DNA of 64,000 bases from Nocardia acididurans (GTDB lineage Bacteria > Actinomycetota > Actinomycetes > Mycobacteriales > Mycobacteriaceae). Below are positions 24,969 to 33,115 of this stretch, one piece after another. The stretch is taken from positions 310,001 to 374,000 of the forward strand of contig NZ_JAERRJ010000001.1 in the NCBI RefSeq assembly GCF_016741815.1, in the 5' to 3' direction. Every line of letters starts with the position of its first letter. Within the stretch, counting starts at the first letter, position 1. Position numbers and translations under genes: made by a program. Under the pieces are notes generated by a model. That model searched no databases. It was not told the origin of the DNA and saw only the letters and a list, made by a program, of their open reading frames with translations.

Positions 24969-26309
24969 ATGACGCAACCCGGATTCACGCCCACCCAGCT
25001 CGCGGCCCGCGCGGCCTACCTGCTGCGCGGCAACGATCTGGGGACCATGACCAGCGCCGCGCCCAAGCTGTATCCGCACATGTGGAGCTGGGACGCGGCA
25101 TTCGTGGCGGTGGGCCTGGCGCCCCTGAGCGTGGAACGCGCCGCACTGGAATTGGACACGCTGCTGTCGGCGCAGTGGCGCAACGGGATGATCCCGCACA
25201 TCGTGTTCGCCAATGGCGTGGACGGGTACTTCCCCGGGCCGTCGCGCTGGGAGTGTCGCCGCCTCGCCGCCGACGCGCCCGACGGACCCGACACCTCCGG
25301 CATCACCCAGCCGCCCGTGCACGCCATTGCGGTGCAACGGATTCTGGATCATTCCCGGCGGCACGGCCGGTCCACGCGTGCGGTCGCCGAGGATTTCCTG
25401 AATCGCCGCTGGCCCGACCTGATGCGCTGGCATCGCTGGCTCGCCTACGCCCGCGACCCCAAGCAGAACGGGCGCATCACCCTCTATCACGGGTGGGAAT
25501 CCGGGATGGACAATTCGCCGCGCTGGGATCGCGCCTACGCGAACGTGATCCCCGGCCCCGACCTGCCGCCCTACGAGCGGGAGGATCTGCACGTGGTCGG
25601 TGACGCCACGCAGCGGCCCAGCGACCGCGAATACGACCGCTACATGTGGCTGGTCGAGCAGATGCGCCGCGCCGGCTACGACGACTATCAGCTCGCCTCC
25701 ACCATGAGCTTCGCCGTCGAGGACGTCTTCGTCACCGCCATCTTCGCGCTGGCGTGCGATGTGCTCGCCAATATCGGCGAGGACTACAAGCAACCGCTGG
25801 CCGATGTGCGCGAGCTGTACCAGTGGGCCGACTACTTCCGCGCGGGCGTCATCGCGACGACCGACGCGCGCAGCGGCGCGGCGCGGGATTTCGATGTGCG
25901 CGCGGACAAGTGGATCGACACCGAGACCCTCGCCTGTTTCGCGCCGCTGCTGTGCGGCGGGCTCACCCGCGACGCCGAACGCCGGCTGCTGCGGCTGTTC
26001 GAGGGACCGCGCTGGTGCGGACATCCGGATCTGCGCTACGCGCTGCCGCCGTCGACCTCGCCCGTCGCCAAGGACTTCCGGCCGCGCGAGTACTGGCGCG
26101 GCCCGGTGTGGCCGGTGATGAGCTGGCTGTTCTCCTGGGTTTTCGCGCGCCGCGGCTGGGCCGAGCGTTCGTTCATGCTGCGCGCGGAGGGCCTGCGGCA
26201 GGCCAGTGACGGCACCTTCGCCGAGTACTACGAGCCGTTCACCGGTGAACCGCTGGGCAGCATGCAGCAGTCGTGGACGGCCGCCTCGGTGCTGGACTGG
26301 CTCGGATGA
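24969..26309 (+). CDS. ggh: Glucosylglycerate hydrolase (GH63-like)
   Basis: 446 residues, the same length I recall for mycobacterial glucosylglycerate hydrolase. The (alpha/alpha)6 barrel pattern is evident: YPHMWSWDAAFVAVGL near the start, WESGMDNSPRWD with Asp181, ADKWIDTETLACFAPLL, YWRGPVWPVMSWL, and AEYYEPFTGEPLG with Glu419. Asp and Glu at these places match the catalytic acid/base pair reported for the M. hassiacum enzyme (D182/E419, from memory). It hydrolyses glucosylglycerate, a solute used under nitrogen limitation or as a methylglucose-polysaccharide precursor, to glucose and glycerate. The ATG follows a weak site; homology starts here. Confidence 0.85.
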   Translation: MTQPGFTPTQLAARAAYLLRGNDLGTMTSAAPKLYPHMWSWDAAFVAVGLAPLSVERAALELDTLLSAQWRNGMIPHIVFANGVDGYFPGPSRWECRRLAADAPDGPDTSGITQPPVHAIAVQRILDHSRRHGRSTRAVAEDFLNRRWPDLMRWHRWLAYARDPKQNGRITLYHGWESGMDNSPRWDRAYANVIPGPDLPPYEREDLHVVGDATQRPSDREYDRYMWLVEQMRRAGYDDYQLASTMSFAVEDVFVTAIFALACDVLANIGEDYKQPLADVRELYQWADYFRAGVIATTDARSGAARDFDVRADKWIDTETLACFAPLLCGGLTRDAERRLLRLFEGPRWCGHPDLRYALPPSTSPVAKDFRPREYWRGPVWPVMSWLFSWVFARRGWAERSFMLRAEGLRQASDGTFAEYYEPFTGEPLGSMQQSWTAASVLDWLG

Positions 26310-26396
26310 CCATCATCATAATGATTGCAACTTCATAGCGAACACCACTGCGCCAATGCAACGCGGATCACCCGAACCCCCTTACTGTCCAATGAC

Positions 26397-27158
26397 ATGT
26401 ACCAAAGCGGGATTTCGGGATCGAAGGCTCGGCGCAGGTATTTCATCGGCATGACGGTCGCGGCGGTGGGCATCCTCACCGCTACCGGCACCGGCACGGC
26501 TGTCGCCGAGGAGGGCCCGGATGTCTCCTCCTGGCAGCATCCCGGCGGCAGCGGCATCAACTGGTTCGCGGTGCGCGGCGCGGGCCACCGCTTCGCCATG
26601 GTCAAGGCCACCGAGGGCCTCAACTACATCAACCCGTTCTTCGTGCAGGACAGCCTGCTCATGCGGGCGGCCGGAGTCGCCCGGGGCACATACCATTTCG
26701 CGCGCCCCGGCCTGCTGCCCGAAGCGCAGGCCGCCTTCTATTCGGCGATCGTGCTCGGCCAGAACGGCCCGCTCGACCTCCCACCGGTCCTGGACCTGGA
26801 GGACTCCGGCGGGCTACCGGCTCCGGCGCTCATCGACTGGACCCATCGGTACCTGAATACGGTGCAGGCGTTGACCGGCCGCGTTCCGATCATCTACACG
26901 GGCGTGAACTTCTGGAAGACCGCCATGGCGAACTCCGACCAGTTCACCCGCTACCCGCTGTGGATCGCCGACTATCGCGGGAATGACGACCCGGAGGTTC
27001 CCGGCGGCTGGCCCGCCTGGACGTTCTGGCAGTACACCGACTCCGGCAGCATCCCCGGCATCCCCGGCGCGACCGACATCAACGTGTACAGCGGAGCCCA
27101 GGGCGATCTCGCCCGGTTCGCCAATATGCCCAGCACCGGCAGCGCGGGCAGCAGCTGA
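26397..27158 (+). CDS. Secreted GH25 lysozyme-like muramidase
   Basis: 253 residues. The N-terminus ARRRYFIGMTVAAVGILTA looks like a Tat or Sec signal, with cleavage near TAVAEE (about residue 39). The mature domain is GH25: PDVSSWQ (first catalytic Asp region), GHRFAMVKATEG, GTYHFARPG, PPVLDLED (second acidic pair), IIYTGVNFWK, LWIADYRG and WQYTDSGSIPGI. It would cleave peptidoglycan, for growth or against competitors. It starts 87 bp after ggh in the same direction; an ATCAT-CATA-ATGAT repeat (26312-26325) lies between them. Confidence 0.9.
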   Translation: MYQSGISGSKARRRYFIGMTVAAVGILTATGTGTAVAEEGPDVSSWQHPGGSGINWFAVRGAGHRFAMVKATEGLNYINPFFVQDSLLMRAAGVARGTYHFARPGLLPEAQAAFYSAIVLGQNGPLDLPPVLDLEDSGGLPAPALIDWTHRYLNTVQALTGRVPIIYTGVNFWKTAMANSDQFTRYPLWIADYRGNDDPEVPGGWPAWTFWQYTDSGSIPGIPGATDINVYSGAQGDLARFANMPSTGSAGSS

Positions 27159-27233
27159 TTCACTTTCCGGCCAGTTCGAGCAGTTGTTCGGCGAGCACCG
27201 ATCAGATCACTTCACCACCACCGGAGATAGGAA

Positions 27234-27264
27234 AGCCGACCCGGGACCTGGTCCCGGGTCGGCT
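27234..27264. terminator. Bidirectional hairpin terminator
   Basis: Two 15-nt arms (27234-27248 and 27250-27264) are perfectly complementary around a single T, so the functional loop is formed by the innermost pairs. It lies between the convergent GH25 and phoX genes. Confidence 0.75.
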
Positions 27265-27284
27265 CATCACACGAAAGCGGTTGG

Positions 27285-29354
27285 CTAGACGCCGATCTCG
27301 CCGCCGCCGGACTTCCACACCACGGCCACGGCCGGGCGCGGGACGGAGGCGCCGCCGTCTGGCCAGTGCGAGCCGGGCTTGTCGGCGCTGGCGCCCTCCA
27401 GTTCGCCCGGGTGCTGGACGGCTACCAGGACGCGGTCCTTGGTCACGATCGGGCCGCAGGTCTCCGCACCGAGCGGGACGGTGAGGAACTGCTTGGTCTC
27501 GCCGCGCTTGTCGCCCTCGAGCACCACCGCGAACAGGCCGTCATTGGATTTGAGGGCGTTGCCGTCGGTGGAGATCCACAGGTTGCCGTGCGGGTCGAAG
27601 GCCAGGTTGTCGGGGCAGGAGATCGGGCTGACCTTGGTCTTGTCGTAACCGGCGAAGTAGGTGTCGGCGGTGGCCGGGTCACCGCAGACCAGCAGCAGGG
27701 ACCAGGTGAACGAGGTGCCCTTGTGATCGTCGACGAGTTCGAGGACCTGGCCGTTCTTGTTCGACTTGCGCGGGTTCGCCTCGTCCACGCCGGCCTTGCC
27801 CTCGGCGCCGCGGTTGCTGTTGTTGGTCAGCGCCACGTACACCTTGCCGGTGAGCGGGTTCGGCTCGAAGTCCTCGGGACGGTCCATCTTGGTCGCGCCG
27901 ACCTTGTCACCGGCCTGGCGAGTGAACACCGCGACCTCGGCGGCGGTCATACCGTCCACCAGTGAGCGGCCCTTGCCGTCGGCGGCGGTCTCCAGCAGCG
28001 GAATCCACTGACCCTTACCGGTGAAACCCTTGTCGGAGGGGAGCTTTCCGGTGCCGTCGATCTGATCCGGGTGATCCCCGGTCAGTTTCGCGACGTAGAG
28101 GGTGCCCTCGTCGAGGATGGTCATGTTCGCCTTGCGGGCCGCGGCGGTGTCGCCGGGCTGGATCTTCTTGCTGGAGACGAACTTGTACATGTACTCGAAC
28201 CGCTCGTCGTCACCCGAGTACGCGACGACGGTGCCGTCGGAGGTGACGTAGATGTTCGCGGACTCGTGCTTGAAACGGCCCATGGCCGAATGCTTCACCG
28301 GCGTGCCGGTGGGATCCCACGGGTCGACCTCGACGATGTAGCCGAAACGGTTGGACTCGTTCGGCTCCTGCGCGACGTCGAAACGCTTGTCGAAGGTCTC
28401 CCAGCGCCGCGAGACCTCGCCCTGGCCGGCGCCCGGGTGGCCGAGGCCGTAGCGCTTGCCGCGCTCCTGGGCGGTCGGGTCGGCGAGCACGCCCGCGAAG
28501 TACTGGTTGAAGTTCTCCTCACCGGAAAGCACGGTGCCCCACGGGGTCACGCCGCCGGAGCAGTTGTTGAGGGTGCCCAGCACCTTGGTGCCGGACGGGT
28601 CCACCGAGGTCTTCACGAAGTCGGTGCCCGCGGCCGGACCGGTGAGCTTGAACTCGCTGGTGCCGGTGAGGCGGCGGTTGTACTGGCCCATGACCGGGGT
28701 GAGCTTGCCGGTGCCCTGCTCGCCCTTCAGCTCGACCACCGAAAGGCCGTGCGCGGCAAGGGCGGTCTCGAACTGCTCGCGGGTCGGCGCGTCCGGGTTG
28801 TAGCCCAGGAACATGTGCGTCTCGGTGGTGTACTCGTGGCTGACCACCAGCAGGAAGGCATTGTCCTTGCCCGCGATGGGCAGCAGCGCCGCGTAGTCGT
28901 TGTTGTAGCCGAACTGCTTGGCCTGCGCGGCGGCCGACTGCTTGGCGATATCGAAGGCCGGCGCGTCCGGCAGCACCGGGTCGCCCCAGCGGATGACCAC
29001 GTTCTGCTCGTAGCCCTTCGGAACCACCAGGGCGTCTTCCTTGTTCGGCGCGACCACGTCGAAGGTGGTGCCGACGCCGGTGCCCGGGTTCTTCTCGACG
29101 GCGGTGTTCTCGGTGGAGTCGTCACCGCAGGCGGCGAGCACGCTGCCCGCGCCGACCCCGATCACGACGGCGGCGCTGCCCTGGAACAGGCGACGGCGCG
29201 AGATGGCGGCGACGATATCGCCGAAGTATTCGCCCTTGGAGGTGTTGGGCACCTCGTGGAAGCACGCGTTGCCGCACTTGTATTGGCAGGTCACGGCGGA
29301 GCGCGACGAGGCGCCGTCGTGCTTCACGAAGAGGGCGAGGGGTTTGAGGCTCAC
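27285..29354 (-). CDS. phoX: PhoX-family alkaline phosphatase
   Basis: 689 residues. A Tat signal is seen at residues 52-76 (SRRRLFQGSAA to LAAC, also a lipobox), preceded by an N-terminal stretch with CQYKCGNAC. The mature protein has the PhoX/DUF839 pattern: LNNCSGGVTPWGTVLSGEENFN, RFGYIVEVDPWDPTG, YSGDDERFEYMYKFVS and CPDNLAFDPHGNLWISTDG. PhoX releases phosphate from organic esters outside the cell using a Ca/Fe cofactor. GTG 29354 has GGGAG at proper spacing; a nearby ATG is out of frame. Four 11-nt PHO-box-like repeats upstream indicate phosphate-starvation control by PhoP. Confidence 0.93.
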   Translation of the reverse strand: MSLKPLALFVKHDGASSRSAVTCQYKCGNACFHEVPNTSKGEYFGDIVAAISRRRLFQGSAAVVIGVGAGSVLAACGDDSTENTAVEKNPGTGVGTTFDVVAPNKEDALVVPKGYEQNVVIRWGDPVLPDAPAFDIAKQSAAAQAKQFGYNNDYAALLPIAGKDNAFLLVVSHEYTTETHMFLGYNPDAPTREQFETALAAHGLSVVELKGEQGTGKLTPVMGQYNRRLTGTSEFKLTGPAAGTDFVKTSVDPSGTKVLGTLNNCSGGVTPWGTVLSGEENFNQYFAGVLADPTAQERGKRYGLGHPGAGQGEVSRRWETFDKRFDVAQEPNESNRFGYIVEVDPWDPTGTPVKHSAMGRFKHESANIYVTSDGTVVAYSGDDERFEYMYKFVSSKKIQPGDTAAARKANMTILDEGTLYVAKLTGDHPDQIDGTGKLPSDKGFTGKGQWIPLLETAADGKGRSLVDGMTAAEVAVFTRQAGDKVGATKMDRPEDFEPNPLTGKVYVALTNNSNRGAEGKAGVDEANPRKSNKNGQVLELVDDHKGTSFTWSLLLVCGDPATADTYFAGYDKTKVSPISCPDNLAFDPHGNLWISTDGNALKSNDGLFAVVLEGDKRGETKQFLTVPLGAETCGPIVTKDRVLVAVQHPGELEGASADKPGSHWPDGGASVPRPAVAVVWKSGGGEIGV

Positions 29355-29395
29355 TGCATGCTCCCGTTTCTGGTCGTCGGGCGCACGGTAAACAG

Positions 29396-29439
29396 CTCAG
29401 GAAAGCCGTAGGCAAGCTGGAGGTGAACATCCGGCTAAC
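29396..29439 (-). promoter_or_regulatory. PHO-box-like array of four 11-nt direct repeats
   Basis: Read on the minus strand in register: GTTAGCCGGAT, GTTCACCTCCA, GCTTGCCTACG, GCTTTCCTGAG. The second unit has the GTTCACC core of the actinobacterial PhoP site and the others vary from it at two to three core positions. The array ends 41 bp before the phoX GTG. This fits PhoR-PhoP activation. Confidence 0.65.
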
Positions 29440-29458
29440 CCGCCTCTCCGCGCCTTTT

Positions 29459-29563
29459 GCGCCCGGCTGAGAGCCGTCGACCGGCACAGACGCGTGCCGG
29501 CGGTGGGGAGCCGACCCGATTCTGGACGTCCCCGGCGAGTTACCCGGATCTCACGAAATCAGT
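29459..29563. repeat. 105-bp dispersed intergenic element, copy A
   Basis: It is identical in length to copy B at 54482-54586, with 91 of 105 positions matching. The first 25 bp and a central block TGGACGTCCCCGGCGAGTTA are unchanged. It contains small hairpins (CGGCT-GAG-AGCCG; GCACGCGT region). It starts 8 bp after the glnQ stop and lies upstream of the phoX PHO boxes. Origin and role are unknown. Confidence 0.75.
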
Positions 29564-29570
29564 AGCTCGG

Positions 29571-30296
29571 TCACAGGACCTGCGAGAGGAACTGGCGCAG
29601 GCGCGGGGTTTCCGCATTGTCGAACAGGGCGTCGGGCGTACCGGTTTCGACCACCTGCCCATGATCCATGAACACGACTCGATCGGAAACCGAACGGGCG
29701 AAACCCATTTCGTGCGTAACGACGATCATGGACATACCGCCCTTCGCCAGATCCGCCATAAGCGCCAGCACGCCCTTCACCAACTCCGGATCCAGCGCCG
29801 AGGTGGCCTCGTCGAAGAACATGAGCTGCGGCTTCATGGCCAGCGCGCGGGCGATCGCGACCCGCTGCTGCTGCCCGCCGGACAGATTCGCGGGCCGGGC
29901 ATCGGCCTTGCCCGCCAGGCCCACCGCCTCCAACTGCTCCAGCGCGAGCGTGCGGCCCTGCTCCTTCGACAGCTTGTGCAGCTTGCGCGGACCCAGCGCG
30001 ATATTGTCCGCGACCGTCATATGCGGGAACAGGTTGAAGTGCTGGAACACCATGCCGATGCGCTGCCGCAGCACATCCGGATTCTCGGTGCGCACGGATG
30101 TGCCGTCCAGCAGGATGTCACCCTCGTCGGGTTCGTGCAGGCGGTTCAAAACCCGCAGCAGCGTGGACTTTCCCGAACCCGACGGGCCGATCACCGTCGT
30201 CGTCCTACCCGCGTCCACATGGATGTCCACGCCGCGCAGTACGTGATTGCGGCCCAGTGTCAGATGCAGTCCGGTACCGGTGAGTGATGCGCTCAT
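29571..30296 (-). CDS. glnQ: Glutamine/polar amino acid ABC importer ATPase
   Basis: 241 residues. Walker A GPSGSGKST is near residues 37-45, signature LSGGQQQR near 138, Walker B MFFDEATSALD near 157, and VTHEMGFARSVSDRV near 197. The sequence is typical of the GlnQ/HisP polar amino-acid family throughout. It powers the fused binding-protein/permease encoded just upstream, with a 4-bp overlap. RLHEPDEGDILLDG is the usual family segment. Confidence 0.93.
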   Translation of the reverse strand: MSASLTGTGLHLTLGRNHVLRGVDIHVDAGRTTTVIGPSGSGKSTLLRVLNRLHEPDEGDILLDGTSVRTENPDVLRQRIGMVFQHFNLFPHMTVADNIALGPRKLHKLSKEQGRTLALEQLEAVGLAGKADARPANLSGGQQQRVAIARALAMKPQLMFFDEATSALDPELVKGVLALMADLAKGGMSMIVVTHEMGFARSVSDRVVFMDHGQVVETGTPDALFDNAETPRLRQFLSQVL

Positions 30297-32131
30297 GCGC
30301 CACGACCTTCCGTGATCACAGCCTGCTCGACGGGGTCGATCGGCCGCTCCTCGCGGCCCGTGCGCAGCCGCTTGTCGATGTAGTTCACCAGGTGCGTGAG
30401 CGGCACCGTCAGCAGCAGGTACATCAGGCCCGCCGCCACCAGCGGGGACAGATTTCCGGTCTGCGCGTTGAGATCCCGGCCCACCGCGAACAATTCGCGT
30501 TGTGTGGCGAGGAGTCCCAGGAAGTAGATGAGCGAGGAATCCTTGATGAGCGCGATGAACTGGTTCATGAGTGCGGGCAGCACCCGGCGCACACCCTGCG
30601 GAATGACCACCAGGGTCATAGCCTGGCGGTAGCCGAAGCCGATGGCGCGGGCCGCTTCCAGCTGCCCCGCCTCCACGGACTGGATGCCGGAACGGAAGAT
30701 CTCACCGATGTAGGCGGCCGCCAGCAGGGCCAGCGCCACCGCGCCCAGCCAGTACGGGTTGTTGCCGGTGATGCCCTTGACCACCGGGCCGACGCCCAGG
30801 CCGATCAACAGGATGATCACCACGGCGGGCAGACCACGGAAGATATCGGTGTAAACCCGTGCGGGCCAGCGCAACCAGCGAGTGCGGGAGATGCCCGCGA
30901 CCGCGAGCAGCATGCCGAGAATCGTGCCCAGCACACCTGAGACCAGCGCCAGGACAAGGGTATTCGGCAAACCTGTCTTGATCAGATCCGGGAACGCCTT
31001 CTTGTACAGGGACCAGTCGAAGAAGGTGTCCTTCAACTGCTGCAGCGTCGATTTCGGTTGCACCACAGTGGCTTCCGCCGGACGGTTGGCGGCGTTCTCC
31101 GCCGCGATCCGCGCGAAATCCGGGAACACCGGCGCGGGCGCGGCCTTCGAACCCGGCTTCCAGCCCGGCGGGACCTCCCGCGGCACCCAGTCCTCGTACA
31201 GTTTCGCGTAGGTGCCGTCCGCGATCACCGCGTCCAGCGCCGAGTTCAGCGCGTTGATGAGCGGCTGATTGTCCTTGCGGGTGGCGTAACCCACGAAGTT
31301 GTTGAGGCTGAAGGTGTTCTGCACGATCGAGGTGCCGTCACCCGGCTTGATCGCGCCCTGCGCCTGCGCGGACGGGGCCACCCAGGCGTCGATCTGACCG
31401 GTCTTCAGATTCGCGTAGGCGGTGTTGTAGTCCGGGAACTTCACCGGATCCAGGTGCAGTTCGTTGACCACGTAGTCGTCCTGCACGGTGCCCTGCACCA
31501 CGCCGATCCGGGTGCCGCGGTTCAGATCCGAGAAACCCTCGATCGCACTGCCGTCCGGCACGACCAGCGAGAAATAGCCGAAGTCGTAGCCGTTGGTGAA
31601 GCCGACCAGCTGACGGCGCGCGTCGGTGGTGGTGATGTTGGACGAGCCGGCGTCGAAGCGGCCGTTGGCCACCTGCGCCAGCAGGCCCGAGAACTCGGTG
31701 CCCACGAATTCGATCTGCAGGCCGAGCTTCGCGGCCATGGCACGCAGCAGCTCGTTGTCGAAACCGGTGAACACGCCCTTGGAATTGATGCAGATGCTCG
31801 GCGGGGCGTCCGAGATCGTGCCAACGGTGAGCTTGCCGGGCGTGATGAGGCCGAGCTTGCCGGCGTCGATGCGATCCAGGGGCTCGGTGGTGGCCGTCGT
31901 GTACTTGTCCGACGAGGCCGCCGAATTCCCGGTCGCGAGATTCGGCGGCAGCGCGGAGGTGGCCGACAGGCCGGGCGGGGAACACTGATCACCGCTGTCG
32001 GGTGCGGCGACGGCCGCCCCCGTTCCGAGGGTCAGCGATCCCACCAGGGTGACCAGCAACAACCCCGCGATGGCCGAAAAGCGGGGTCGCCGCCCTGATC
32101 GGCGGGCCGTGGCCGTGCGCAAGCAAACCAT
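30293..32131 (-). CDS. Fused substrate-binding protein and permease of a glutamine-type ABC importer
   Basis: 612 residues joining two normally separate proteins. Residues 1-42 form a signal or anchor helix. Residues about 95-340 are a SBP family 3 domain (GKLTVGTISDAPPSICI, VGFTNGYDFGYFSLVVPDG, GTRIGVVQGT). From about 380 comes a HisM-type permease with five or so helices and the EAA loop EAARAIGFGYRQAMTLVVIPQ. The binding domain is thus tethered outside next to its own channel. The fusion is seen in several actinobacteria. The partner ATPase gene overlaps the stop. Confidence 0.9.
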   Translation of the reverse strand: MVCLRTATARRSGRRPRFSAIAGLLLVTLVGSLTLGTGAAVAAPDSGDQCSPPGLSATSALPPNLATGNSAASSDKYTTATTEPLDRIDAGKLGLITPGKLTVGTISDAPPSICINSKGVFTGFDNELLRAMAAKLGLQIEFVGTEFSGLLAQVANGRFDAGSSNITTTDARRQLVGFTNGYDFGYFSLVVPDGSAIEGFSDLNRGTRIGVVQGTVQDDYVVNELHLDPVKFPDYNTAYANLKTGQIDAWVAPSAQAQGAIKPGDGTSIVQNTFSLNNFVGYATRKDNQPLINALNSALDAVIADGTYAKLYEDWVPREVPPGWKPGSKAAPAPVFPDFARIAAENAANRPAEATVVQPKSTLQQLKDTFFDWSLYKKAFPDLIKTGLPNTLVLALVSGVLGTILGMLLAVAGISRTRWLRWPARVYTDIFRGLPAVVIILLIGLGVGPVVKGITGNNPYWLGAVALALLAAAYIGEIFRSGIQSVEAGQLEAARAIGFGYRQAMTLVVIPQGVRRVLPALMNQFIALIKDSSLIYFLGLLATQRELFAVGRDLNAQTGNLSPLVAAGLMYLLLTVPLTHLVNYIDKRLRTGREERPIDPVEQAVITEGRGA

Positions 32132-32176
32132 GGCAAATGAGCCTAATGGGACGGGTGCGCGGATCCGGACTTGCGG

Positions 32177-32971
32177 TCAGGAGATGCCGACGACCGACTC
32201 CGGGTTGAAGCTGTCACGCCAGGCGATCGCCTCGGCGACGGTGCTCAGGTCGTAGTCCGGGCCGCCGACGCCGACGGTGAACAGGGTCGCGCCCGCCGCG
32301 ACGAAGGCGGGAGCCTCGGCCGCGCCCGGCCAGCTCACCGACTTCTCGATACCCGCCGGATCGGTGCCCACCTCCGCACAGTGATCGGCGAGAATGCCCG
32401 ACTTGCGTTGCAGCACTTCGAGATCGGCGAAGCTGTGCCAGATGTCGGCGTACTGGGCGACCAGGCGCAGCGTCTTCTGCTCGCCGCCACCGCCGATGAG
32501 GATCGGAATATCCCGCACCGGTTGCGGATTCAGCTTCGCCAGGCGATCGGTGATGCGCGCCATGTACTCCTTGAGCAGCGCCAAACGCTTTCCGGGCGTA
32601 CCGAATTCGTAGCCGTACTGGTCGTAGTCCTTCTGGAACCAGCCCGCGCCGATACCGAGGATCAGGCGGCCACCGCTGATGTGGTCGACCGTGCGCGCCA
32701 TATCGGCCAGCAGGTCCGGATTGCGGTAGCCGCCGCCGGTCACCAGCGCGCCGAGTTCCACGCGATCGGTCTGTTCGGCGATCGCGCCGAGCATGGTCCA
32801 GGATTCGAAATGCGCGCCCTCGGGATCGCCGTAGAGCGGATAGAAGTGGTCCCAGTTGAAGACGATGTCCACCCCGATGTCCTCCGCGCGGCGCACCGCG
32901 TCACGGATCAATCCGTACTCGGGGGCATGCTGTGGCTGGAGTTGAACTCCGATGCGAACGGGACGGCTCAT
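32177..32971 (-). CDS. LLM-class F420-dependent oxidoreductase
   Basis: 264 residues of the luciferase-like flavin fold: RIGVQLQPQHAPEYGLIRDAVRRAEDIG, VFNWDHFYPLYGD, ELGALVTGGGYRNPDLLADMARTVDHISGGRLILGIGAGW, then RDIPILIGGGGEQKTLRLVAQYADIWH. In Mycobacteriales these enzymes normally use deazaflavin F420; the substrate is not predictable. It may be the counterpart of M. tuberculosis Rv0044c, which also lies between leuS and ino1. AGGAG precedes the ATG. It is divergent from the metal ATPase. Confidence 0.9.
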   Translation of the reverse strand: MSRPVRIGVQLQPQHAPEYGLIRDAVRRAEDIGVDIVFNWDHFYPLYGDPEGAHFESWTMLGAIAEQTDRVELGALVTGGGYRNPDLLADMARTVDHISGGRLILGIGAGWFQKDYDQYGYEFGTPGKRLALLKEYMARITDRLAKLNPQPVRDIPILIGGGGEQKTLRLVAQYADIWHSFADLEVLQRKSGILADHCAEVGTDPAGIEKSVSWPGAAEAPAFVAAGATLFTVGVGGPDYDLSTVAEAIAWRDSFNPESVVGIS

Positions 32972-33076
32972 CTGGCGCTCCTCGGCACGAAGGGGATTCC
33001 CGGCTCGATTCGAGGCTACCGATCCGGAGGAACCGCCGCCGGATGGGGCTCGGTCGCGTTCACTCCCGAAGAAACA

Positions 33077-33102
33077 CATGCATACATTCGCATGTATTGA
33101 TG
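33077..33102 (+). promoter_or_regulatory. Operator-like element CATGCATACAT-N8-ATTGATG before the metal ATPase
   Basis: It ends 13 bp before the ATPase ATG. It includes an ATACAT-TCGC-ATGTAT inverted repeat (33082-33097), resembling sites of ArsR/SmtB or similar metal sensors. Both outer words and the gap length are the same as in the DrrA-like promoter element at 7037-7062. Confidence 0.6.
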
Positions 33103-33115
33103 CTACGGTGTCCGT

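Noticed and set aside
29459..29563. TPP riboswitch, because of a CTGAGA word in the 105-bp element
   Set aside because: The other conserved TPP-riboswitch segments are absent and neither copy precedes a thiamine gene.
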